Shown here: positions 9,710-19,810 of the stretch, piece by piece
Layout of the letters: the number at the start of each line of letters is the position of its first letter
Numbering within the stretch: position 1 is the stretch's first letter
NCBI GenBank assembly: GCA_002689655.1
Contig: NZHC01000074.1
Location: 46,103 to 87,730, forward strand
Direction of reading: 5' to 3'
Length of the DNA: 41,628 bases
Origin: Rhodopirellula sp.
GTDB lineage: Bacteria > Planctomycetota > Planctomycetia > Pirellulales > Pirellulaceae
Position numbers and translations under genes: made by a program
Notes under the pieces: generated by a model
What the model saw: only the letters and a program-made list of their open reading frames with translations
What the model was told of the DNA's origin: nothing
Database searches by the model: none

Positions 9710-11005
9710 TCAGCGTGATTGATTCTCTGGAGTCGTTTGTATGCAATACAGATGTTTTTCTCCACGAATGAAGAGGTTGCCCTGTTCGGGTACGGGAGAG
9801 CCAATCACAGGCTCATTCAGCTCATTTTCCGAGATCAGTTTGAATCGATCGTCTTTGACGCTGGCAACAAACAGGGCGCCGTCCTCCCGAGGTGCATACA
9901 GGATGCCATTGGCAATCATTGGGGAGGCATAGTAGGAAGCACGACCCTTGGGCAAGGCATCGCTCCAAATGGTCTTGCCAGTGACCGGGTCAATGCACTC
10001 AACCTCTCCGCGGTCGCGGACCATGTACACTCGCCCCTGGTAAGCAACAGGGCTTGGAACGAACGTTGAAATGTCGTCTCGCTGCCAGACGTGGTTGGTG
10101 GCGGTGACGTCGCCACTGCCATCGAGTCGGACCCCAAACATCAATGGCAGTTTGCGATCGTTTCTGCCAAAGGCAATCACCGCTACATCATTGACAATGA
10201 CGGGCATTGCGATGGCTGGCCACAGTTTTTTTGATCCGGGATTGAAGCCGCCGCACGACCAAAGAGTGTTACCATCTTTTGTATCGTGTATGGTCACGTG
10301 CTCGGCACCCCAGACCAGCAATGCCTGTTTGCCCTCATGTTGGATCACCAGAGGGGATGTATAGCCATGGTCACATTCCACTGGTGTTTCATAGTTGCGT
10401 GATACTTTCCAGGAAAGTTCGCCAGTCTTTTTGTCGAAGGCTGCCAGCCACGATTCACCGTTGTGCATTCTCGTCAGAATCGCGTATTGATCAGTGAGCA
10501 CGGGGGACGTTCCGTGGTCCCAAAACAGAGTGTCTTTGCCATACCGTTCCACGATGTTGGTTTGCCAGCGGATTTCACCGTCAGGTTCTACTGCCGCGAA
10601 CGTGCCGCTCTTGAAGTACACATAGATGGCTTCACCATCGCTGACGGGTGAAGCATTGCTGCCTGATCCATTTCGGTGCTTGCCTGTCACTTCGGGGCCA
10701 AAGGAGGTGGTCCACTTGACTTTGCCGTCCCAGTCAACTGCCAGCAGGGAATCCTTCCCGTCTTTGGGAGCCGTCAAGTAAATGGTTTCATTCACCACGA
10801 TAGGCGTTGAGCAGCCTTTGCCAGGCAAGGGAGTCTTCCAGCGTATGGTCTGGTCGCTGATTTCCCTTGGGTAATTACCTTCGGCGATGCTACCCGTGTC
10901 ATCCGCACCACGCCAACTGGGCCAATCCGCGTGCGCGGTGGATTTCGGCTGGGTGGATGCAATGCCAAGGAGAATCAGGAATAGGGTTCTTTTGAATGGT
11001 GGCAT
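9710..11005 (-). CDS. Exported PQQ-like beta-propeller protein
   Basis: A 431-residue exported protein with an N-terminal signal peptide (KRTLFLILLGIAST) followed by ADWPSWRGADDTG, the opening typical of planctomycete PQQ-like (WD-type) beta-propellers. Repeated blades carry patterns such as IRWKTPLPG, VKWTTSFGP, IRWQTNIVE, LSWKVSRN and TIWSDALPKG, each with a Trp near the end of a strand. This marks a multi-blade propeller of the PQQ-dehydrogenase/BamB-like fold. I see no evidence that it binds PQQ; many planctomycete members are annotated by fold only. It sits between the two cytochrome/DUF1552 pairs, 99 bases downstream of one DUF1552 gene, and is probably co-transcribed. Its role, scaffold or redox enzyme, is undecided. 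Confidence 0.87.
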   Translation of the reverse strand: MPPFKRTLFLILLGIASTQPKSTAHADWPSWRGADDTGSIAEGNYPREISDQTIRWKTPLPGKGCSTPIVVNETIYLTAPKDGKDSLLAVDWDGKVKWTTSFGPEVTGKHRNGSGSNASPVSDGEAIYVYFKSGTFAAVEPDGEIRWQTNIVERYGKDTLFWDHGTSPVLTDQYAILTRMHNGESWLAAFDKKTGELSWKVSRNYETPVECDHGYTSPLVIQHEGKQALLVWGAEHVTIHDTKDGNTLWSCGGFNPGSKKLWPAIAMPVIVNDVAVIAFGRNDRKLPLMFGVRLDGSGDVTATNHVWQRDDISTFVPSPVAYQGRVYMVRDRGEVECIDPVTGKTIWSDALPKGRASYYASPMIANGILYAPREDGALFVASVKDDRFKLISENELNEPVIGSPVPEQGNLFIRGEKHLYCIQTTPENQSR

Positions 11006-11104
11006 GGCAGTGGTCGTGACAGCAAAGGAATGATGGAAATACGTAGCTGGCTATGCGGTGGTGACTGAAGGATTGACCTGACGTGAAGCCGTATGCGAGT
11101 GATG

Positions 11105-12445
11105 TCAAGCATCACTGAAAATCGAGTCTTCCAGAACTCCGGTGCTGTCGGCGAAAGAGTCGGCCTGGATACCCATCGAACGTAGGATGCTGAGGTACAG
11201 GTTGGCCATTCGAGTTTCGCCTTGCCGCCAGTATTGGCCGTGTTGCAGACCCATGTTGGATCCTCCTGCGACCAAGGTTGGCAGGTTTCTTGACCAGTGC
11301 GTTGTGCTGGCACCGCTTCCGTACAGCAAGACAGTGTTGTCCAGAAGCGTCCCATCGACATCGTTGTACTGTTGCAGTCGATTTATGAAGCCAGCGATTT
11401 GTTCGCTCAGAAACAGGTCGTATTTGGCAAAGTCCAATTGCCCGGCTTTGTCACCGGCATGTGACAGTTGGTGGTGGGTTTTGCTCAGTCCCAATTTAAG
11501 CGGAAACGTGTCACTGATTCCCATGCCGTCTTCACGATTCAGCATGAAGGCAACGCTGCGGGTGATGTCAGCGTCGAATGCCAGTGAAATCAAATCGAAC
11601 ATATTTCGATAGTATTCACGCGGGTCATCTTCTTTGCTGACATCAAGATTCAAATGCGAGTGGTCCTGTTCTTTGACGGGAATGTCAATCCATTTTTCAG
11701 AAGCAATCAGGCGTGATTCAATTTCGTTCAATGAAGCAAGGTATTGGTCCATTTTTCGTCGGTCTGCAGCACCGAGTTGTTGATTGAACTTGCGTGAGCT
11801 TTCAAGTACTGCATCGACCAGCTTGATCTTTGCCCGCAACTTTTCGCGTTGGGCTTTGAGGGAAGTTTTGTCAACCCGGAACAAGCGATCAAAGACTCGC
11901 CGTGGGCTGTTCTCTGCAGGAATGGGACGCCCTTGAAGATCGTAGGAAATGGTACCTGTTCGAGACAGGAAGCCGACTCCTGCATCGATCGACAATACCA
12001 GTGAAGGCTGACGGCAATGCTGCTTGGTGTGTTGAGCAATGACCTGATCCAGTCCAGCGGTGTTGTACGTCTCTCGCGTCGAATCGTGCAGTGGGGCGCC
12101 CGTTAGCCACATGTCTGAACAGGTATGTGGGTCAGCTTTGACACCGTTTTCGTGGTACAGGCCACCCATGAAACTGAGATGTTTTCGGAACGGCTTCAAC
12201 GGCAGTGTTGATTCCCCGAACACAAAACTGCCCGCATCTTCCTTCGTTGGGAACCAACTCCATTGATTGATGTCGTGGCCCGTTTTCGGTAACGACATGC
12301 CGTTGGCGGTATAGATGGCACAGAATCGTTTCGGTAAATGGTCGGTGACCTCGCTGCCCATCGCTTCCAAGGGAGGTAGTGCCAACGCGGCACCTGCGAT
12401 TCCCTGCAGGACTGAACGTCGCTTGATCTTGGCTGGGTGAAACAT
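11105..12445 (-). CDS. DUF1552-family Tat-exported protein (module A)
   Basis: Second DUF1552 protein of the window, about 446 residues from ATG 12445. The open frame reaches 12544, which would overlap the preceding cytochrome gene by 50 bases. ATG 12445 puts the twin-arginine motif (KRRSVLQG, residues 8-15) and hydrophobic stretch ([14 protein letters not shown]) at the N-terminus and is preceded by a purine-rich AAGAAAGAGA, so I take it as the start. Blocks shared with the 5602-6957 protein include LTGA, SYD..GRP.PA.N.P..VFDR and STTH...GLQHGQY. Position immediately downstream of the LamG-bearing cytochrome gene indicates a matched pair, as for module B. Biochemical function unknown. Confidence 0.88.
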   Translation of the reverse strand: MFHPAKIKRRSVLQGIAGAALALPPLEAMGSEVTDHLPKRFCAIYTANGMSLPKTGHDINQWSWFPTKEDAGSFVFGESTLPLKPFRKHLSFMGGLYHENGVKADPHTCSDMWLTGAPLHDSTRETYNTAGLDQVIAQHTKQHCRQPSLVLSIDAGVGFLSRTGTISYDLQGRPIPAENSPRRVFDRLFRVDKTSLKAQREKLRAKIKLVDAVLESSRKFNQQLGAADRRKMDQYLASLNEIESRLIASEKWIDIPVKEQDHSHLNLDVSKEDDPREYYRNMFDLISLAFDADITRSVAFMLNREDGMGISDTFPLKLGLSKTHHQLSHAGDKAGQLDFAKYDLFLSEQIAGFINRLQQYNDVDGTLLDNTVLLYGSGASTTHWSRNLPTLVAGGSNMGLQHGQYWRQGETRMANLYLSILRSMGIQADSFADSTGVLEDSIFSDA

Positions 12446-12494
12446 TGCGTCTCTTTCTTGGGCGGGACGAGTTACAGGCTTCGGATGGCAAGAA

Positions 12495-15400
12495 TTACTT
12501 CTTAAGAAACAAATCACTCGCGACGACAAACTGGATGATATCAAGCATCCCGTAGTCCTTCGCTTTCAATTCTAAGCATTGTTGCTTCAAAACGCGATCC
12601 TCATTGTACGTCAGGCTGCGTCCAATGGAATAGATTGAAAGGTGTCGCATGACGCTATACGCGACGCTATCCAGACGTGTATTGACGAGATGATCCCGTA
12701 AATCGTTCAAGTTCTGAACTTCATGTCCGTCGGGTAGCTTCGATGCAGCATCAACACGATCATTTGAGAACAGGCCCCCTGCATCATATTGTTCAAAGGC
12801 GAGCCCCCACGGGTCGATTCCTTGGTGGCACTTAGCGCAACCTTTGACGCTGCGGTGTTGTTGCAGGCGTTCACGCAGGCTGAGTCCGCTTTCATCTTTC
12901 AGTTCTGGAACATTAGGTGGAGGGTCGGCAGGTGGTTTGGCGATGATCTTTCTTGCAAACCACGCACCCCGTTTGACGGGGTTCGGTTCTTTGCCATCCG
13001 AAAGTCCTGCCAAGATCGCCGCTTGGGAAAGAATGCCACCAAGATGCGTTTGATTATGTTGTATAGGAATGAATTCGAACCCGCTTTCAGACTTGTCGCC
13101 GAGTCCGTAATAGTTGGCGACGATCTCATTGACGACTACAAACTTGGACTTTATCAGGTTTCTGGCAGGTAGGTTTTCTCGGAATAGGTATTCGAGAAAT
13201 CTTGCCGGTTCCTGGCGTATCTGTCGTTTGACGGTTGAGGTCAGTCGCGGGTAACGCTTTCGATTCGTTTCCACCACGTCAAACTTGTCAATGTTGAGCC
13301 ACTCCGCTGTAAATTGATCTGCGAAGTTGCCGAAACGTTCGTCCTGCACCATGCGGGCGACTTCTGAACTCAGACTCTCTTTGAGCTTTCCAGACTGGGC
13401 TAAACCGATGAGGTCTTTATCAGGTGGTCCGTTCCATAGAAAAAACGAAAGCTTTGAGGCAAGTTCCATTGAGTTCAGATCTTCTGGTTGCGGACCATCG
13501 CTCTGTTCAACAATGAAAAGGAATGATGGTGATGTCAAAATGACGACTAGGGTTTCCCTGATGCTTTCTTGAAAGTCCGCGTTGACGTCATAAAAGGTTT
13601 TCCAGGTTTGTTCTAGTTGTTGCAGTTCCTTGTCAGTGATCGGTCTCCGAAAAGCTCGGCTTGCGAATTCCTGAATGATCTCCTTTGCATAGACGTCGCG
13701 ATTTTTTCGGTTTTCACTTGGAATGAAAATCCGCTGATGTGAAGCGGGTGGCCAAGAATCATACAGTGGGCCTTCAAACTCAACTGAGGCTAATCGTAGT
13801 CGTGGCATATCCCGACCGTCGGTGTACTCATTTCGAACCGTGATTTCACGTACACCCGCCAAGTAGTTGTCGTTCCCTTTTTCGACAAACGGTCTCGGGT
13901 AATTGTTGATTGAGCCTTCAAAGACGTAGCTCTGCAAATCTGTGTTGGCAACCACCTGGGGGTGTTGCACCAGTAGGCAGGTGTGACCACAGTCCCGACG
14001 CAGTCCCATGTAGACGCCCAGGCTCGGATTTCGACTCTCAAATTTCCTGAACTCGGTTGCCAGGCGGCTATCTTCAGCCGCTCGCGTGAAGACCAGTCGG
14101 CCCAGCTTCGCATTGTCCTTGCCTGCGTCCACGTTGAGTTGGTGGTCGCCAGCTGGAATCCGAACTGCCAGAAATGCAGATTCACTCTTGTTCAGTTTTG
14201 AACTAAACACGCGATCGTCCAAGGTTAGATCAAGCTGTTGAGGGCCGCTGAGTAGAGGTTGCTTGATGAATTGTCGGCCTGGTTCCATCAATGCCTGCAA
14301 TTCAGCAGGTTCCAAGGCACGGCGATAAATTCTTACTTCGTCGATTTGTCCCTTGAATAGTTGCGCATCTTGAATGCGTCCAAGGTGCAGGTCGACTGAT
14401 GAGTTATCGAGGTTGGTTGCAGCAATGGTTCCCGAAGCGACCTTGTAACCATTGACATAAAGGTGGGTCTGATTCTCTTCACGGCGTACGACTGCTGCAA
14501 CGTGCTGCCATTCATTGACCCGTATGACTCCGGGCCGGGATGAAACGGTTCCATTGCTTTTGTTGTCCGGAGAGACGGTTTCGATACGTAGCACTCCTTG
14601 ATTGTTGGGCATGTCAAAATACCAACCATGAGTCCAGTTGTAGCGTCCCAAACAGACGATGCCGCCCTGTCGCAGTTGTGTGGGTTTGATCCATGTCGAT
14701 ACCGTGAAGTTACCTGCTCCGACGTTCATGGAAGCATCTCGTGGCACGACAACGGAACCACTCGCTCCGTCCACGCTGATCGCTTTGCTGTGCTTGCCAA
14801 TGGACGAGTGGACGGTTTTGATGCCATCACTCAGCGTGCCAACGTGCTTGCCCGTTGTCGATGTCCCCGGGGCATCACCGTCGAATGACCAGTGCCCAAT
14901 CAGGCCTTCAGAAAGTCTGGTGCTGTCGGGCGCCGCATCGATCGGTTTTTGCTGAGGTTTGGGATGCACATCAATTTGATAGATGCCTGACTCATCGATT
15001 TTCAGAATGGAACCCCGTTCCTCGGTGTTGTATTCGATTTGCCTGATGTTGGACGAATCATCTTTTTGTGTATCTGCGGCGTCAAATCCAAGCCCGGTAA
15101 GTAACAGTCCGTCCTGGTATTTTGCGGCTTTGATACGGATTCTGAATCTGCCTTCTTCGGGCAGCTCTCTCAAAGCAATTTTGAAGTTTGCTTTAGGGCC
15201 ATAGGTGCTTGATTCTCGGAAAATTTCAGTGGTTGGAATCGAAGGTCGTAATAGCAGGCCATTCTTGACTGTCCGGTAGGGACTGCCTTTGGGGTAACCG
15301 CCGTCACCTCTCATGCACGCGAACACGGCATGGTAGATACTGTCATAGTCTCGCCATCCGCGCACCGTACCGTTCCCTTGATAACCCTCGTTGAAGCGAT

Positions 15401-16220
15401 ATTTCTTTTGCATGCGAAAAGGGGTGAACGGAAATGGTTTGTTGGCGTCCAGTTCGGTGATACTGAAGTCTTGATTTGGCAACAGGCGACTGTTGGCTCC
15501 CAAGATCAAGGACTCATCAAAGGGTTCTGGATTGATCGACTGACCGAGATCCATTCGGAAGTTCTGAATCGAGGGTAGAGATGGTTCATCGACCAAGCAG
15601 GCATCGACCGCTTTTTCGGCGATCTTGAACCAGGCTTCCACTTGTAACGGTGAGGTCAGCAGGGTATTCGCATCGTTGGTGAATCCATCCCGAGACACTC
15701 CATCAGCAGGTAAGGAGGCAGAAAAATCCTCTTCCACGCCAAGCAGTTCGCGCAACGCATTTTTGTACTGTTGAACTGTCAGTCGTCGGACGGATCCATT
15801 TACGGGCCTTGTTCTTGAACGAGCCTCGTGCAATGCATTGCTAATCCAATGAGTCATTGCTTTGCGTTGTTCAACAGTCGGCTGCGGTTCCTCTTCGGGC
15901 GGCATTGCTGAAATTTCAATCTGTTCTGAGATCTCCTCCCAAAGTTTCAGTGATGTTTCAGGAAGATCGCCATCAAGTTGGTCGACCCGTATGCCAGATT
16001 CACGTTCCTGTTCATTGTGACACCGATAGCAGTGAACCTTCAGGAAAGGTAACGCAACCTTGTTGAAAGACTTTTCAGCCGTCGCGTTCACTGGCTGTGG
16101 GTTTCGCGAGCTAGGAGACTGCTGAGCAGGGAGCCGATTCGGAGCTAGAACCAGAGCCAAGCACGCAGTGCTGGTGATCCATGCGCATGGTTTGGCAACG
16201 CGGGAGAGTAATCCGTACAT
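12495..16220 (-). CDS. Large DUF1592-type cytochrome c-like protein with internal LamG domain (module A)
   Basis: A 1241-residue exported protein, some 430 residues longer than its paralogue at 7006-9432. Heme motifs are CYRCH (64-68) and CAKCH (1128-1132). Domains in order: signal peptide (1-32), cytochrome-like domain, DUF1587 (about 143-208, [19 protein letters not shown]), beta-rich linker, a LamG/concanavalin-like domain (about 438-645, [11 protein letters not shown] ... FTVSTWIKP ... [12 protein letters not shown] ... [18 protein letters not shown]), further beta-rich sequence, DUF1595 (about 840-880, RAFRRPI), DUF1592 (about 885-1010), DUF1588 and DUF1585. LamG domains commonly bind glycans or proteins, so substrate targeting is a reasonable inference. 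It is the first gene of the minus-strand run and is divergent from the beta-helix protein gene. Confidence 0.9.
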   Translation of the reverse strand: MYGLLSRVAKPCAWITSTACLALVLAPNRLPAQQSPSSRNPQPVNATAEKSFNKVALPFLKVHCYRCHNEQERESGIRVDQLDGDLPETSLKLWEEISEQIEISAMPPEEEPQPTVEQRKAMTHWISNALHEARSRTRPVNGSVRRLTVQQYKNALRELLGVEEDFSASLPADGVSRDGFTNDANTLLTSPLQVEAWFKIAEKAVDACLVDEPSLPSIQNFRMDLGQSINPEPFDESLILGANSRLLPNQDFSITELDANKPFPFTPFRMQKKYRFNEGYQGNGTVRGWRDYDSIYHAVFACMRGDGGYPKGSPYRTVKNGLLLRPSIPTTEIFRESSTYGPKANFKIALRELPEEGRFRIRIKAAKYQDGLLLTGLGFDAADTQKDDSSNIRQIEYNTEERGSILKIDESGIYQIDVHPKPQQKPIDAAPDSTRLSEGLIGHWSFDGDAPGTSTTGKHVGTLSDGIKTVHSSIGKHSKAISVDGASGSVVVPRDASMNVGAGNFTVSTWIKPTQLRQGGIVCLGRYNWTHGWYFDMPNNQGVLRIETVSPDNKSNGTVSSRPGVIRVNEWQHVAAVVRREENQTHLYVNGYKVASGTIAATNLDNSSVDLHLGRIQDAQLFKGQIDEVRIYRRALEPAELQALMEPGRQFIKQPLLSGPQQLDLTLDDRVFSSKLNKSESAFLAVRIPAGDHQLNVDAGKDNAKLGRLVFTRAAEDSRLATEFRKFESRNPSLGVYMGLRRDCGHTCLLVQHPQVVANTDLQSYVFEGSINNYPRPFVEKGNDNYLAGVREITVRNEYTDGRDMPRLRLASVEFEGPLYDSWPPASHQRIFIPSENRKNRDVYAKEIIQEFASRAFRRPITDKELQQLEQTWKTFYDVNADFQESIRETLVVILTSPSFLFIVEQSDGPQPEDLNSMELASKLSFFLWNGPPDKDLIGLAQSGKLKESLSSEVARMVQDERFGNFADQFTAEWLNIDKFDVVETNRKRYPRLTSTVKRQIRQEPARFLEYLFRENLPARNLIKSKFVVVNEIVANYYGLGDKSESGFEFIPIQHNQTHLGGILSQAAILAGLSDGKEPNPVKRGAWFARKIIAKPPADPPPNVPELKDESGLSLRERLQQHRSVKGCAKCHQGIDPWGLAFEQYDAGGLFSNDRVDAASKLPDGHEVQNLNDLRDHLVNTRLDSVAYSVMRHLSIYSIGRSLTYNEDRVLKQQCLELKAKDYGMLDIIQFVVASDLFLKK

Positions 16221-16474
16221 CTCAATTTGATCTGTAAAGGAAGGCTTGGTGGGATTCGTGTTTTAGAGTATCAGCTTGGTTCTGATGAGACAGGGCGGGT
16301 TTGTATTGTAACTGAAACCATATCTAGTCTGCGTTGGCAAATTGATTCTGGAACTCCCTTTTCGTGACATCGCAGACAGAAGATTTTGTTGGGACGGTGT
16401 ACTTTGACCCGAGGGACTTTGGGGAAGGTAAACTGGCGAATGTGTAATGATGCTGTCAGATACGATGGAACAGC

Positions 16475-17848
16475 ATGTTTCAACCTTTTCCGCTCTGTGG
16501 GATGATTTCGATGATGCCAGTTTCCAGAAGAAGCATGCTTGCCGGTCTTGGTGCCGGTTTTCTTACCGGCGGGAAGCGACTCAAAGCGATGGTTCCTCAG
16601 GATGAAACGGCAGGCCATCGAGCGGTTGATGGTGATGACCGTGAGCGTGTTGATTGGGTTGAAAAATTGACCATCACTGTGGGCCAGAAAAAGGGCGATG
16701 TTGTAGGACAGGACGACAAGGTGATCCAAGCGGCTGTGGATTACGTCGCGCGACTGGGAAGTGGCACTGTCAAAATCGGTCCGGGAGTTTATCGGCTGCG
16801 TAATTCGATTCATCTGCCATCAGGAATCCATTTGGAAGGATGTGGAGCAGAAACTGTTCTGACCAAAATTCCGTCGCAAAAGGTAATGCTAGCCGCAGAT
16901 TCTGATTGGTATGATCAGGAAATCACGTTGGCAGGGGTAGCTGATTTTCGAATTGGGGATGCAGTAACGCTTGTCGGGAAAAATCCGCACCACGGTGGTG
17001 CCCAAGTCATCAAGCGAACACTTGTTGCGAGATCCGGCAACCGATTCAAATTGAACGAGGGATTGCGGAAGAATTTATGGACGAGTGAAATGCCAACTTG
17101 CGAGTCACTGTTTCCACTCTTGACCAGCGAAAATTGTTCTGATGTTCTGATCGAGAACCTTTGCCTCGATGGGAATCGTGCGAACAACGCCAACTTGAAC
17201 GGCAATTTTGGAGGCAATATTTTCCTGCAGGATTGTCAACGATTTCATATTCGTAACGTTGAATCACGCAATTACAACGGCGATGGTATCAGTTTCCAGA
17301 TTTGCCATGATGTTCATGTTGAAAAGTGTCATATTCATAGCAATCAAGGGAATGGTTTGCATCCTGGTTCTGGCTCACAGCGACCAATCATGCGGGGGAA
17401 CCTGCTGGAAGACAATAACATCGGTCTGTTCTGGTGCTGGGGTGTCAAGCATGGACTCGCTGAGCAGAATCAGATGCATGGAAATCGGTCGCAGGGGATG
17501 TCGATCGGCCACAATGACACGGACAACGTGATGCGAGACAATGATATCAAGCGAAGCGGAAAGGTCGGTGTGCTGTTTCGTGATGATTCACGTGGTCGGG
17601 ATTTTTGGGCCAATCGTAATGTGTTGGAGAACAATCGGATCATCGATAGCGGTGGAGAGGGTGGCATTGCGATCGATATCCTCGGAAACACGAAGGATAC
17701 TCTGATCGCTAGAAATACCATTCGTGAGACGAGGGCCTCTGCGAAGCGGCGGGGAATTCGAATCGCCGCGTCGGTGGAGCGTTTGAAGTTGCTTGAGAAT
17801 GTCATTGAGGGTTTTGAGGTGCCGATGGTAGATGAGAGAAATCCTTGA
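16475..17848 (+). CDS. Exported parallel beta-helix (pectate-lyase-like) protein
   Basis: A 457-residue protein. After the N-terminus a Tat-like signal (SRRSMLAGLGAGFLTGG) is seen, so export is predicted. From about residue 85 it shows the pattern of Pectate_lyase_3/Beta_helix proteins (VIQAAVDYVARLGSGTVKIG, then GPGVYRLRNSIHLPSGIHL), followed by regular Asn/Gly/Asp-rich turns (about 225-450: IRNVESRNYNGDGI, VEKCHIHSNQGNGLHPG, RGNLLEDNNIGL and similar) that make the coils of a right-handed beta-helix. Such folds are typical of polysaccharide lyases, hydrolases and epimerases; no catalytic residues can be assigned by eye. Several start codons are possible (16475, 16502, 16511, 16514). Divergent from the LamG-bearing cytochrome gene across 254 bases, which probably hold both promoters. 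Confidence 0.85.
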   Translation: MFQPFPLCGMISMMPVSRRSMLAGLGAGFLTGGKRLKAMVPQDETAGHRAVDGDDRERVDWVEKLTITVGQKKGDVVGQDDKVIQAAVDYVARLGSGTVKIGPGVYRLRNSIHLPSGIHLEGCGAETVLTKIPSQKVMLAADSDWYDQEITLAGVADFRIGDAVTLVGKNPHHGGAQVIKRTLVARSGNRFKLNEGLRKNLWTSEMPTCESLFPLLTSENCSDVLIENLCLDGNRANNANLNGNFGGNIFLQDCQRFHIRNVESRNYNGDGISFQICHDVHVEKCHIHSNQGNGLHPGSGSQRPIMRGNLLEDNNIGLFWCWGVKHGLAEQNQMHGNRSQGMSIGHNDTDNVMRDNDIKRSGKVGVLFRDDSRGRDFWANRNVLENNRIIDSGGEGGIAIDILGNTKDTLIARNTIRETRASAKRRGIRIAASVERLKLLENVIEGFEVPMVDERNP

Positions 17849-17861
17849 TTCTGTTCGATGG

Positions 17862-17885
17862 TGCAGGCTCGAGCCTGTGATTTTT
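17862..17885 (+). terminator. Rho-independent terminator after the beta-helix gene
   Basis: CAGGC (17864-17868), loop TCGA and GCCTG (17873-17877) form a stem, extendable by two G-U pairs, followed by TGA and a run of five T at 17881-17885. It lies 15 bases after the stop codon of the beta-helix gene. Confidence 0.65.
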
Positions 17886-18161
17886 CGACCGCGTTGCGTT
17901 TGCTGGTGCCGGTATGCTGAACGCCGTGTTTGATCGTTTCACGACGTAAATGTGGTCACTTCATACGCTCCAGTTTGAGTCGATTTTGAAACACACGGCA
18001 TTTTCATTGAGGGTAGGGGCTACCGTAACGGTGTGAATTCCCGTTTTCTTCCGACCTCAGTAGGGTTGAGTGAACTCGGAAAACTGGTCTTGGTCGAAAT
18101 CGTGAATTCAGGGACTATACCGTGTCAATCTTCTCAATTTCGCCTGTGGAGACACTTTGTC
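17886..18161. other. Intergenic region before the glycosyltransferase
   Basis: With the terminator just upstream, this stretch separates the beta-helix gene from ATG 18162. A frame is open from GTG 18033 into the glycosyltransferase, but those 43 extra codons do not look like part of the fold. A short palindrome ACCGTAACGGT is present near 18021-18031. No other gene or RNA is recognised; it probably holds the glycosyltransferase promoter. Confidence 0.4.
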
Positions 18162-18944
18162 ATGACGACGAAGAACATACTGTGCATCAAATGGGGTTCG
18201 AAGTACGGCGGAGCCTACGTGAATCGTTTGTATGAAGGGGTGCGTGAGCACCTTTCGGGGGCGGTTCGATTTATCTGCCTGACGGATGATCCTTCCGGGC
18301 TTCGTGATGAGGTTGAGGCCTTGCCTCTGCCGGTAACACCGTTTGACGAAGCCGAGTTTGATCGACGCCCCGGTGGCTCAACCTGGCGTAAGGTTGGTTT
18401 GTTCCAACCTGGGCTAGCGAATCTTCAAGGTGATACGCTGTTTCTCGACCTCGATATTGTTATCACGGGGTCGATGGATGATTTCTTCACCTTTGCACCC
18501 AGTAAATTCTGCGTGATTCAGGATTGGTTGGAGAAGCGAAGGGCAAAGTATCTACCGGGGAGAGATGGTCGAGTTGGGAATACGTCGATCTTTCGTTTCA
18601 ATCCTGAAAAACATCGATACGTTTATTCTCACTTTGCTGAGAATGAAGCATGGGCGCTCGAGAATTTCCGGATTGAGCAGCAGTACGTCAGTAACACGCT
18701 ACGCGATGATTTGGAGTTCTGGCCCGAAAAATGGGTGCGTAGTTTCAAGCGTAGTTGTAGACCGACATTTCCACTGAATCTCATTCGCGAGCCTCAGGAA
18801 CCAGTCGATATGCGAATTCTGGTATTCCATGGTTATCCCCTGCCTGATCAAGCCATTGAAGGCTACAAGGGTGGCTTGCTGAAATCAACTTTGCCTGCTC
18901 CGTGGATCAAGAATTATTGGCGAGCAATCGACGAAGCCGCCTGA
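18162..18944 (+). CDS. GT-A-type glycosyltransferase-like protein
   Basis: A cytoplasmic protein of about 260 residues from ATG 18162, chosen because GGAG at 18148-18151 precedes it and because the sequence from there (TTKNILCIKWGSKYGG) starts the family's first beta-strand; the frame itself extends back to 18033. The TLFLDLDIVITGSMDDFF block (from about residue 92) carries a DxD motif (DLD, 96-98) typical of GT-A nucleotide-sugar transferases, where the aspartates coordinate the metal and sugar nucleotide. The later segment (VFHGYPLP) is the C-terminal His region found in several such families. Donor and acceptor are unknown. It stands alone, with no other polysaccharide-assembly gene nearby. 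Confidence 0.75.
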   Translation: MTTKNILCIKWGSKYGGAYVNRLYEGVREHLSGAVRFICLTDDPSGLRDEVEALPLPVTPFDEAEFDRRPGGSTWRKVGLFQPGLANLQGDTLFLDLDIVITGSMDDFFTFAPSKFCVIQDWLEKRRAKYLPGRDGRVGNTSIFRFNPEKHRYVYSHFAENEAWALENFRIEQQYVSNTLRDDLEFWPEKWVRSFKRSCRPTFPLNLIREPQEPVDMRILVFHGYPLPDQAIEGYKGGLLKSTLPAPWIKNYWRAIDEAA

Positions 18945-19810
18945 TTCGATTTTGCGACTCTCTGCTTGGTTCGGGGCAGGACCGTCTTCACCGAAGCATC
19001 CAGGCCTGTTGTTGTTCGTGGTTGAAAATCTCCAAGTCATGATTCACCCACGTCTCAAAAAAGGGACAGGCTCAAGTGGCTGGGATTTTAAGAATACACT
19101 TTTGAAAAGTGCATGTTTGCAACAGTCCGTGTTTGCCAATTCCTAGCTTAGGTCATTCATAGGGATTTGCCGCTTTTTTGGAGTCGTGGTTTTTCGATCG
19201 GGTAGCAGTCTTCTGCCGGCAGGTTGTAAGAGGGTTTGGTGTTCTTGCAATTTCGTCAGTGTCTTCCCCAACATCGGCATGGCGGATGTAATGAAAACCG
19301 TTGCATCAGATGCCATGATTTGCTGCAGGCCGACCAGCTATATGTGTGATGATGGAAAGGTAAAACTGAACAGTATCCGATGTGATAGCGAGCGGTGTGA
19401 AACTTTGGCAGCAGGTTTCGTGTGGTCTCGTAAGCCGCATGCTTCGCGCAGTGGTTGGGGCAGGTTGAACAGGCTTGGCGGGTAACAATCGTGCCTCGGA
19501 CTGCTGCTGCGGCATCGCTAAATTAAAAGCGGGAATGAGAGCTTGTCCGTCCAACAAGTGGTTGGGCAGACCTGTACAAATCGTTAGTAAATCAGTGCAA
19601 CCTTGCTGCTCGTTGACCGACCGGTACGGATATTTACAATATTGAAGTGACGTGTGTCGCAAGTTTACGGGAGACGGGCCGTGATTTGTGCTTTTTTCAA
19701 GGCGGCACCATCAACGCCCAACGCCACATTGCCGTAGTGATGGCTGGTGCCGGTGTTTCTTGCGTTTTATGTTCCCGATCTAACGTTTTTAACCTGGAGA
19801 GTCAGTAAAC
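18945..19810. other. 866-bp region without a convincing gene
   Basis: Open frames here (for example 18952-19146 plus and 19306-19662 minus) have poor starts and composition unlike proteins, and I do not call them. Visible structure: AAAAAAGGGACAGGC at 19057-19071; the palindrome CACTTTTGAAAAGTG at 19097-19111; a hairpin CCAAC-AAGTG-GTTGG near 19563; and an imperfect inverted repeat CGGCACC/GGTGCCG at 19703-19709 and 19746-19752 in the leader of the bestrophin gene. The region could hold a decayed gene, a small RNA or a long leader; nothing in the sequence decides between them. Confidence 0.4.
19703..19752 (+). promoter_or_regulatory. Possible structured leader of the bestrophin gene
   Basis: CGGCACC (19703-19709) pairs with GGTGCCG (19746-19752), and the adjoining ATCA (19710-19713) with TGAT (19738-19741) across a four-base bulge. 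The hairpin ends about 58 bases before GTG 19811. No T-run follows, so it is not a simple terminator. Function is a guess. Confidence 0.25.

Noticed and set aside
16271-16813. Minus-strand open frame with a CLRCH heme-like motif
   Set aside because: Most of it is antisense to the beta-helix gene, there is no signal peptide or start signal, and a single CxxCH arises easily by chance.
18033-18161. 43-codon N-terminal extension of the glycosyltransferase
   Set aside because: The family begins at ATG 18162, which has GGAG upstream; the extension has no family resemblance.
19306-19662. 118-codon minus frame in the gene-free region
   Set aside because: No ribosome-binding site and Pro/Gln/Thr-rich composition unlike a folded protein.
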